Assembly (NCBI GenBank): GCA_015487825.1
Contig: WFOZ01000106.1
Location: forward strand, 1 to 12,623
Source: Planctomycetaceae bacterium
Lineage (GTDB): Bacteria; Planctomycetota; Planctomycetia; Planctomycetales; Planctomycetaceae
Reading direction: 5' to 3'
Length of the DNA: 12,623 bases
In this document: piece after piece, positions 7,471-12,623 of the stretch
Position numbering within the stretch: position 1 is the stretch's first letter
How the letters are laid out: every line of letters starts with the position of its first letter
Position numbers and translations under genes: made by a program
The notes under the pieces: model-generated
What the model saw: only the letters and a program-made list of their open reading frames with translations
What the model was told of the DNA's origin: nothing
Database searches by the model: none

Positions 7471-8373
7471 TCATTTCCCAAGTGAAGCCATCACTTGTTC
7501 GGTAATCGCTTTGACAAGTTGTTCCATATCCGGAGCACCGTTATTCATGCTGCAACTTCCGCCGTTGTTTTCGTATGAAGGGGCTTGCAGGTATCCAGGA
7601 TATTCCGGTGCTTTCTCGAACGCTTTTTGTTCTGGCTTACCTTCCTGGTAGCCTTCCCGAAAAGCGCTGTTGCCACATAAATCACAATCTTCATTGTGCA
7701 AGCGAGGATCGTCGAAACCGAGTTTCTTTTTCAGGTCGATCAACTCTCTACTTTTTTGTTCGCCCAGATAAGTAACGCCTCCCAGTTGTTTGGAAAGAAT
7801 TAAAATTCGGCAATACGCATCAAGAATTTCTGTCTTCCAGTACGCATCGGTCAAATCTTTACCGAAGGTGACGGTTCCGTGATTAGTCAGAATGAGCGTG
7901 TTGGTTGATTTCAAAAACGGAACAACCGTATTGGCGAATTCGTGACCGCCCGGCGTTTCGTAAGGTGCCATCGGTACTTCGCCCATGAAGACTTCGACTT
8001 CAGGAAGCACACACTGTGGAATCGGTTCCCGTGTGACAGCAAACGCAGTCGCATGAGGCGGATGACAATGCACGACCGCTTTCACATCGGGCCGTTCTTT
8101 CATAATTGCCAGGTGCAACAGCACTTCGCTGGTTCGTTTTCTTTTCCCTGCAATTTGATCCCCATTCATATCAACCGCACAAATATCGTCCGGCTGCATG
8201 AAACCTTTGCAGATCATCGTAGGCGAACAAAGCACTTCGTTCTCGCCAACGCGAATTGAAATATTCCCATCGTTCGCAGCCGCGAAACCTTTGTTGTAGA
8301 TGCGTCTGCCGATCTCGCAAATTTCTTCTTTCAGTTTGCGGTCGTTAATTCCTGAGTTCCATTGATTGCTCAT
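7471..8373 (-). CDS. pvmN: Class II aldolase of the BMC (fuculose/rhamnulose-phosphate type)
   Basis: This 300-residue protein has a class II aldolase/adducin domain (about 12-210). The expected metal ligands are H102 and H104 (VVHCHPPHATAFA) and H165 (LTNHGTV); E83 in TSEVLLHLA is the likely catalytic acid. By family and context it splits L-fuculose or L-rhamnulose 1-phosphate into lactaldehyde and dihydroxyacetone phosphate. After the domain comes a linker with paired cysteines (C230, C233 in EDCDLCGNSAF) and C274, then a C-terminal amphipathic helix (281-299, PDMEQLVKAITEQVMASLG) typical of encapsulation peptides. The relatives' length without tail is about 210-220, so the roughly 80-residue extension is a BMC adaptation. 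The ATG at 8373 has GGAG seven bases upstream. The symbol is from memory of the Planctopirus limnophila locus. Confidence 0.9.
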   Translation of the reverse strand: MSNQWNSGINDRKLKEEICEIGRRIYNKGFAAANDGNISIRVGENEVLCSPTMICKGFMQPDDICAVDMNGDQIAGKRKRTSEVLLHLAIMKERPDVKAVVHCHPPHATAFAVTREPIPQCVLPEVEVFMGEVPMAPYETPGGHEFANTVVPFLKSTNTLILTNHGTVTFGKDLTDAYWKTEILDAYCRILILSKQLGGVTYLGEQKSRELIDLKKKLGFDDPRLHNEDCDLCGNSAFREGYQEGKPEQKAFEKAPEYPGYLQAPSYENNGGSCSMNNGAPDMEQLVKAITEQVMASLGK

Positions 8374-8428
8374 TATTATTCTCCAGTTAAATGGTTAAGT
8401 TTGATTTTGTTTGAATGAATGTTTCGGT

Positions 8429-8713
8429 TTACTTTTCAACATCAATATGGTCTAAAATCGCTGCGTTATAGGCATCGATCGGTTTTTGCTCTGGATGAAA
8501 CGGAGCGCTCGCTTCCGGGCCTTCCGCAATCGCGATCATCATGCCGTTCCCGCCACCAATTTCATCATAAATAACAATCGGCTCGGCTCGCCCGGCCTGT
8601 TTTCCCTGAATCCCTTCCAACGTCAACGGGACCGCAACACGCCAACTCGCTCCCTTGAGCGAAGGATGCGATTGAGACAATGTCACCTTGCCGATAATCT
8701 CGCCCACTCTCAT
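8429..8713 (-). CDS. BMC-P pentamer shell protein (EutN/CcmL family), third copy
   Basis: This 94-residue protein belongs to the EutN/CcmL (BMC-P) family, whose pentamers cap the vertices of microcompartment shells. It shows the N-terminal beta strand MRVGEIIGKV, the central GRAEPIVIYDEIGGGNGMMI segment (the usual D.vGAG.Ge turn, here richer in Gly and with Asn in place of Glu) and the C-terminal DAYNAAILDHID, equivalent to the usual pvDAaivgIvD. Length is typical. It lies between the RpiB-like gene and the aldolase. The ribosome site is weak (TGGACA), and a palindromic repeat lies about 20 bases upstream. It is one of three different BMC-P genes in the window; by order it may correspond to pvmM. 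Confidence 0.93.
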   Translation of the reverse strand: MRVGEIIGKVTLSQSHPSLKGASWRVAVPLTLEGIQGKQAGRAEPIVIYDEIGGGNGMMIAIAEGPEASAPFHPEQKPIDAYNAAILDHIDVEK

Positions 8714-8731
8714 TTCATTGTCCAGTCAACC

Positions 8732-8812
8732 GTAGGGTGCATCGCGACGCACCAAGTTTGGAAACCATTTTTTTGTATGTCGCATTACAAGGTGCGTCAC
8801 GACGCACCCTAC
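8732..8812. repeat. Palindromic intergenic repeat, copy C
   Basis: Arms 8732-8753 and 8791-8812 match as reverse complements at 20 of 22 positions, starting GTAGGGTGC rather than GTAGGGTCC, so this is a related subfamily. The right arm folds alone with a 7-bp stem (GGTGCGT/ACGCACC). It fills the gap between the RpiB-like gene and the third BMC-P gene. Confidence 0.88.
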
Positions 8813-8815
8813 AAC

Positions 8816-9505
8816 TTATCGACTCACAATACTCTTCAAAATGTTTCGATAATCTGTGAAGCTCAGCCCCTTTCCGGGAAGGCAAACAACATTTGCGTTA
8901 AGCTCCGCCACTTCTGCAAAGTCATGTGAACATCGAACCGCAACGCCTCGAACTTTATCGTTTCGATTCACCAGACAAGCCGCCATCGCAATTTTATCTG
9001 CAACGATTAAAACGCCCGCTCTTCCCAATCCGATTTCTTCTACAGATCGTTTCGCTGCCTGCTCTACCGACGAGGCTGTTTCTTTCCCCCAGACAATCTG
9101 TGTCTCTCGGGAAACAGAATCCATTGCCGTATTCAATAAGTCTGAACCCTGCACTGTTATTGCCAACCAGTCGCCAGCATTGCGTTTTGTCTCATTTTTT
9201 ATCGCATCGCAACTCGCTGAAATTCCCGTCGCAATTATCAATCCATGCTCTTTAATGTAATCGCGAGCAGCGGGCGTGATGATTGCTTTCGGCTCCAGTT
9301 GGATAACAGCCGCCTGCTTTTTGTTTTCCGCTAACAAGTCCGCTGTAATAACTCGCCCCGTAATGCGAACCCCATTTTGAGTTCCATTATTCGGCTTCAC
9401 AACCTCTTTTTTTTCAGCAAAAATAGACGGACCGACATCGCTGCGTTGAATATCTTTCAACACACCTTTCACGATTCGGTCGATATCAATTTCTGCCAGA
9501 TTCAT
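8816..9505 (-). CDS. BMC-associated protein with RpiB/LacAB-like C-terminus, function unknown
   Basis: This 229-residue protein has no assignable enzyme activity. Residues 1-20 (MNLAEIDIDRIVKGVLKDIQ) form a probable amphipathic helix like an encapsulation peptide, followed by a polar linker to about 45. Residues 47-92 carry ITGRVITADLL and IITPAARDYIKEHGLII, a pattern I know from BMC-linked proteins such as EutT-like cobalamin adenosyltransferases. Residues 158-228, with AGVLIVADKIA, VRGVAVRCSHD and NANVVCLPGKGLS, resemble the second half of RpiB/LacAB sugar-phosphate isomerases (compare their iraavC...hNdaNVL.lG). The first, catalytic-cysteine half of RpiB is not evident. It lies between two BMC-P genes, so a lumen role is likely. 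The ATG at 9505 has only a poor ribosome site. RpiB similarity is my reading by eye. Confidence 0.85.
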   Translation of the reverse strand: MNLAEIDIDRIVKGVLKDIQRSDVGPSIFAEKKEVVKPNNGTQNGVRITGRVITADLLAENKKQAAVIQLEPKAIITPAARDYIKEHGLIIATGISASCDAIKNETKRNAGDWLAITVQGSDLLNTAMDSVSRETQIVWGKETASSVEQAAKRSVEEIGLGRAGVLIVADKIAMAACLVNRNDKVRGVAVRCSHDFAEVAELNANVVCLPGKGLSFTDYRNILKSIVSR

Positions 9506-9522
9506 TTGTTTATTTCAATATA

Positions 9523-9548
9523 GTAGGGTCCGCTATTGCGCCCCCTAC
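9523..9548. repeat. Palindromic intergenic repeat, shortened copy D
   Basis: GTAGGGTCCGCTATTGCG is joined directly to CCCCCTAC. This looks like one arm of the family fused to the end of the other, with the centre lost. Only a 6-bp outer stem (GTAGGG/CCCTAC) remains. It fills the gap between the second BMC-P gene and the RpiB-like gene. Confidence 0.75.
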
Positions 9549-9551
9549 GGT

Positions 9552-9809
9552 TTAATCTTCGATTCCTAAAACGGCGTATCTGACTGGTGAAGCCGGTGTT
9601 TTCATCATTTCTCGAATCGATGCCCCGTCCGTGGTCAGCATCACTATATCTCCTACTGATGCCCCTAATTCATCAATGACCAGTTGCGGAAATTCATCTG
9701 CGGTTTTTCGATCCGCCATCAACGGTTGCACCAACAAAAGCCGCCACCCGGTCAGGGCATCGTTCTTTACTGTCGCAGTCGCTTTCCCACAAACCTTGGC
9801 AAGTTGCAT
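9552..9809 (-). CDS. BMC-P pentamer shell protein (EutN/CcmL family), second copy
   Basis: This 85-residue protein is a short member of the EutN/CcmL vertex family: [16 protein letters not shown], then [32 protein letters not shown] (the D.vGAg.Gd.Vlv..G pattern, with Ser replacing Gly in the turn) and [12 protein letters not shown] at the end. The ATG at 9809 lies 11 bases after the aldehyde dehydrogenase stop; its ribosome site AAAGGA overlaps that stop codon, so the two genes are probably translationally linked. It differs clearly from the other two BMC-P proteins, consistent with three vertex types in PVM-type shells. By order it may correspond to pvmK. Confidence 0.93.
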   Translation of the reverse strand: MQLAKVCGKATATVKNDALTGWRLLLVQPLMADRKTADEFPQLVIDELGASVGDIVMLTTDGASIREMMKTPASPVRYAVLGIED

Positions 9810-9820
9810 TGAGATATCCT

Positions 9821-11251
9821 TTACACAATCCGTAAATCATCAACCAGGCAACAACGTCTTTGGCGAGTGAATGTCATTGGGTTGGTGACCCCTTCGCCGG
9901 TTGGGGTTGCGATACTGAATGAAAGATAACCTTCGCCCCCCAAACTCAAACCGGCTGGCGACGCTCCGTTTTTAATGAACAACGTTGTATCCATTCGCTT
10001 CCCCATAATCGACATCGTTCGCACATTTCGAGAATGGATAATACTTGTATGTTTGAAGCCGTGTTCGTACTTTTCGCACAAATCGATTCCGTGCATCGCG
10101 TCTCGACAGCGAACGATAGGGACAAAAGGCATCATCTGTTCTTCAGGAACGAACGGGTTGTTTTCGTCGGTTTCGCCGAAGATCAAAGGGACAGATTCCG
10201 GAATGTTCAAACCGATTTGCTGTGCCAATACTGATGGATGTTGTCCAATCAAATCCCGATTCAAATGCCAGTGATCTTCCGCATTCTCAGGCGGCGTAAA
10301 GGCTGCTCGTGTCATCTGATCAACTTGCGAAGAATTCAGTCGATGCGCCCCGGCTCGATCCATTGCTTCCATAAACTTATCGAAAACAGATTCCACGACG
10401 AAAACTTCTTTTTCGCCGATGCAAAGTAAATTGTTATCGAATCCACCACCAGCAATAATTGAACGAGCCGCGTTATCTAAATCAGCCGTTTCGTCAACCA
10501 TGACAGGAGGGTTTCCCGGACCAGCGACAATCGCTTTTTTCTTACTTGCCAGCGCCGCCCCTGCCACACCAGGCCCACCAGTCACACAAAGAATTTTTAC
10601 GCCACGATGTTTGAAAATCGTCTCCGCCGTTTCCAGCGTGGGGTTGCCAACAATGGTGATGACATTTTCCAGCCCGGTCGCTGCATAAATCGCTCGGTTA
10701 AATCTGCGGGTTCCTTCACACGCAATTTTTGCACCACTCGGATGAGGATTCACGACCATTGTGTTTCCAGCCGCGACCATGTTGATGACATTTCCCGCCA
10801 ACGTCGGCAGCGAATGTGTCACGGGAGTGATCACGCCGATCACACCAAACGGTGCGTATTCGGTGATGGTTAAACCGTGGTCGCCGCTGACCGCATCGGT
10901 TCGCAGCCATTCCGTGCCAGGCACTTTCTGAATGATTTGCAGCTTTTCAATTTTGTGTGCCAGTCGTCCGATGCCGGTCTCTTCGTATTCGAGCCGACCA
11001 AGTTCTTCCGCCTGATCGTTACAAATTCGTTTGACGATCTCGACAATTTTCGAGCGATCTTCAAGAGTCGCTTCTCGCAGTTTTGCATACGATTCATTCG
11101 CCGCCGCGATTGCCTGTTCGACACAGCTAAACACACCCCAGTCACCACTTTGACGCTCCCCGCGAGGAACACCGTTTCCGTTATTGCCAGTGCGCAGTTG
11201 TGAAATAACTTCCTGAACAACGCTTCGGATAGCTGCTTCTGTTGTTTGCAT
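9821..11251 (-). CDS. CoA-acylating aldehyde dehydrogenase (PduP/EutE type)
   Basis: This 476-residue enzyme oxidises an aldehyde (here most likely lactaldehyde) to its acyl-CoA with NAD. The N-terminus [20 protein letters not shown] is an amphipathic helix of the encapsulation-peptide kind, followed by a Gly/Asn/Arg linker to about 37. The catalytic domain shows [16 protein letters not shown], the NAD-binding [23 protein letters not shown], and the catalytic cysteine C277 in [13 protein letters not shown]. This cysteine context is that of PduP/EutE rather than of acid-forming dehydrogenases. A GTG at 11260 is also in frame, but two copies of GAGGTG lie upstream and the nearer is six bases before the ATG at 11251, so I use that ATG. 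NADH made here must be reoxidised, perhaps by the dehydrogenase at the operon end. Confidence 0.95.
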   Translation of the reverse strand: MQTTEAAIRSVVQEVISQLRTGNNGNGVPRGERQSGDWGVFSCVEQAIAAANESYAKLREATLEDRSKIVEIVKRICNDQAEELGRLEYEETGIGRLAHKIEKLQIIQKVPGTEWLRTDAVSGDHGLTITEYAPFGVIGVITPVTHSLPTLAGNVINMVAAGNTMVVNPHPSGAKIACEGTRRFNRAIYAATGLENVITIVGNPTLETAETIFKHRGVKILCVTGGPGVAGAALASKKKAIVAGPGNPPVMVDETADLDNAARSIIAGGGFDNNLLCIGEKEVFVVESVFDKFMEAMDRAGAHRLNSSQVDQMTRAAFTPPENAEDHWHLNRDLIGQHPSVLAQQIGLNIPESVPLIFGETDENNPFVPEEQMMPFVPIVRCRDAMHGIDLCEKYEHGFKHTSIIHSRNVRTMSIMGKRMDTTLFIKNGASPAGLSLGGEGYLSFSIATPTGEGVTNPMTFTRQRRCCLVDDLRIV

Positions 11252-11257
11252 CGAATA

Positions 11258-11268
11258 CACCTCACCTC
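11258..11268 (-). promoter_or_regulatory. Tandem ribosome binding site of the aldehyde dehydrogenase
   Basis: The minus strand reads GAGGTGAGGTG, two overlapping GAGGTG sites. The second is six bases before ATG 11251. The in-frame GTG at 11260 lies within it, so initiation there is unlikely. Confidence 0.75.
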
Positions 11269-11313
11269 TTATTTGATCATTCCGTTACAACTCCGTAACG
11301 AAAAGTCTGTTCA

Positions 11314-11811
11314 TTAATTTGAATCAGCATCCTGCTGTGGAAATTCTGCCAGTTCCTTCTTCTGTTTGATCCAGGCATCAATCCGCCCGGGAGTCGGGAA
11401 AAATAAAATCATTGTTAGAATCAACCCAATAATAATTCCCAATGTCCAAGGGTAGTTCTCGGATGTTACCCCAAAGATATTTGTAAACGCAGCGGCTTCC
11501 AGTAATGCTAGTCTGATTATCATTTGCGTTTGATAAGCGTTAGGGTAATCCTCATCTTTACTTGGCTTGTTTTTGGAAAGAATCGATTTCGCCATGAAAT
11601 TTGGGACAATCATGGCAGCCAAAAAACATACACCAGCGAAAACAAGCTCAAACAAAACAGATGACGGATTTACTATCGGCTTCTCAATAATTTTGTCCGG
11701 TATGATAATTCCCGCTGTTATAACGACCCCTAAAATCAGCGATCCAGCGATAATGGGACAATTCCTCTTAGCCCCTTCAACAGAATTCAATTGTAAGTTT
11801 TGCTGACTCAT
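11314..11811 (-). CDS. Small four-helix membrane protein inside the BMC operon
   Basis: This 165-residue protein is not recognised as a named family. It has four likely membrane helices: about 19-37, 52-73, 97-116 and 122-140, with charged loops (KNKPSKDEDYPN at 80-91) and a polar C-terminal tail. The segment TQMIIRLALLEAAAFTNIFG recalls small hydrophobic proteins that I associate with planctomycete genomes, but I cannot place it. Its ATG overlaps the stop codon of the preceding BMC-P gene (ATGA, 11808-11811) and has a strong ribosome site (GGAGGGG), so it is co-transcribed and probably translationally coupled with a shell gene. It might move sugar or product, anchor the compartment, or be unrelated cargo of the operon. 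Confidence 0.85.
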   Translation of the reverse strand: MSQQNLQLNSVEGAKRNCPIIAGSLILGVVITAGIIIPDKIIEKPIVNPSSVLFELVFAGVCFLAAMIVPNFMAKSILSKNKPSKDEDYPNAYQTQMIIRLALLEAAAFTNIFGVTSENYPWTLGIIIGLILTMILFFPTPGRIDAWIKQKKELAEFPQQDADSN

Positions 11812-12128
11812 GTCCCCTCCGTGGATTTGTCATAAAGAACCGCATCGTGTGCCTGCACCGAATCGACAATCCCGACCACTGCCGCATCAATTGGCAATGT
11901 TTTTGTCTGATCGGTAAACCGGGCGGAAGAACCTTGCACACAAAGCACAATTTCTCCTTCGCCTGCCCCAACCGCATCAACAACAATGAACGTTCTGCCG
12001 GTTGATTTCAGAGAGTCTTTCTTTTTTTCGTCGATACGTAACGGCTCAACAATGAACAGCGTCTGGCCGACCATCGATTCGACTTTGTGTGTCGAAACAA
12101 TACTGCCTGTAATGCGTCCAATGAACAT
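11808..12128 (-). CDS. BMC-P pentamer shell protein (EutN/CcmL family), first copy
   Basis: This 106-residue protein is a EutN/CcmL vertex protein: MFIGRITGSIVSTHK, GQTLFIVEPL, TFIVVDAVGAGEGEIVLCVQGSSAR (full D.vGAG.GE.Vlv..Gs.AR pattern) and PIDAAVVGIVDSV. It is the most canonical of the three BMC-P proteins here. It carries a charged loop (DEKKKDSLKSTGR) between the strands and a 14-residue tail. The ATG at 12128 has GGAG about ten bases upstream and lies 21 bases after ackA. Its stop codon overlaps the start of the membrane protein gene. By order it may correspond to pvmH. Confidence 0.95.
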   Translation of the reverse strand: MFIGRITGSIVSTHKVESMVGQTLFIVEPLRIDEKKKDSLKSTGRTFIVVDAVGAGEGEIVLCVQGSSARFTDQTKTLPIDAAVVGIVDSVQAHDAVLYDKSTEGT

Positions 12129-12149
12129 AATACGTCTCTCCGAAAAAAT

Positions 12150-12623
12150 TCAATTTGACTCGTTCAACACCGCTGCGGTCTGTCTTGCAACAACAATTTC
12201 CTCATTCGTTGGCACAATCCAAATATCAATTATGCTTTCCGCATCAGCAATTGATTGCTCGTCTGCCGTTGCCGACTTATTCTTGTATCCATCCAGCTTC
12301 AAGCCGGCCCATTCAAACCCTGCACAAACCTGTTCGCGAATAAAGCGACTGTTTTCGCCAATCCCGCCAGTGAAAACGACCGCATCAATTCCGCCCAGAA
12401 CCGCGATGTAACCAGCCAGATATTGCCTGATCGCAGAGACATAAACTTTGAGCGCCAACGCTGCCCGTTCATGCCCTTCACTTGCCGCCTGTTCCAGATC
12501 GCGAATGTCTCCGCTCAATCCGCTGATCCCCTGCAAACCACTTTGGTTTCCCAGTTCGACCAGCAATTCCTCCAACGTTTTTCCGCTTCCCTTCATCAAA
12601 ATCGGCAACGCAAAAGCATCGAA
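12150..12623 (-). CDS. ackA: Acetate kinase, C-terminal part (5' end outside window)
   Basis: The reading frame is open to the window edge; 157 C-terminal residues are visible. Family features are [18 protein letters not shown], the [10 protein letters not shown] segment, the signature [12 protein letters not shown] (81-92 of the fragment) and the C-terminal [10 protein letters not shown]. The enzyme converts acyl phosphate plus ADP to the acid plus ATP; in this BMC the acyl group may be lactyl as well as acetyl. It would draw on the product of a PduL-type phosphotransacylase, which is not in the window. An apparent TTG start at 12608 is ignored because typical acetate kinase sequence (FDAFAL) continues upstream of it. 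Confidence 0.95.
   Translation of the reverse strand, partial: FDAFALPILMKGSGKTLEELLVELGNQSGLQGISGLSGDIRDLEQAASEGHERAALALKVYVSAIRQYLAGYIAVLGGIDAVVFTGGIGENSRFIREQVCAGFEWAGLKLDGYKNKSATADEQSIADAESIIDIWIVPTNEEIVVARQTAAVLNESN

Noticed and set aside
8486..8929. 147-residue open frame on the plus strand spanning the gap at 8732-8812
   Set aside because: It runs antisense to a BMC-P gene and the RpiB-like gene and crosses the palindromic repeat; no family resemblance.
11282..11299. CGTTAC/GTAACG hairpin between the membrane protein and aldehyde dehydrogenase genes
   Set aside because: It is a 6-bp stem with a 6-nt loop and no T-run in the direction of transcription. It is too weak to call a terminator and may be chance.

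Overview
The window looks like chromosomal DNA of a planctomycete (phylum Planctomycetota). The main reason is that its right half matches, in gene content and order as I recall them, the planctomycete/verrucomicrobial type of bacterial microcompartment (PVM-type BMC), which was described for L-fucose and L-rhamnose breakdown. All genes I can support are on the minus strand, so both operons read from right to left. The species cannot be named from the sequence alone.

Right half (about 12623 down to 6380): the downstream part of a BMC operon. In transcription order it holds acetate kinase (its 5' part lies outside the window), a BMC-P pentamer shell protein, a small four-helix membrane protein that overlaps the preceding stop codon, a CoA-acylating aldehyde dehydrogenase, a second BMC-P, a protein with an RpiB/LacAB-like end and a probable encapsulation peptide, a third BMC-P, a class II (fuculose/rhamnulose-phosphate-type) aldolase with a C-terminal encapsulation peptide, and an NAD-dependent malate/lactate dehydrogenase-family enzyme. 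An intrinsic terminator follows at 6380-6412. The inferred pathway is: aldolase makes lactaldehyde plus dihydroxyacetone phosphate; the aldehyde dehydrogenase makes the acyl-CoA and NADH; a phosphotransacylase (not in the window) and acetate kinase make ATP and the acid; the dehydrogenase may reoxidise NADH. The hexameric shell genes (BMC-H), the phosphotransacylase and the operon promoter are not here and should lie to the right.

Middle and left (6195 down to 636): an NAD-salvage operon, pncB - nadE - nrtR - pncA - kptA. It starts at a well-formed sigma-70-like promoter that is overlapped by a perfect 8+7+8 inverted repeat of the GT-N7-AC type known for NrtR operators. NrtR itself is encoded as the third gene, so the operon is probably autoregulated. 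pncB/nadE and nadE/nrtR overlap. PncA and PncB turn nicotinamide into nicotinate mononucleotide; NadE performs the last, glutamine-dependent step to NAD. KptA uses NAD as phosphate acceptor and releases nicotinamide, so it fits the theme.

Far left (1-635): no gene seen. The stretch holds two diverged copies of a roughly 100-nt structured repeat and, between them, a nested mobile-element-like palindrome. A family of palindromic intergenic repeats (GTAGGGTSCG... type) occurs four times: once here and three times between genes inside the BMC operon.
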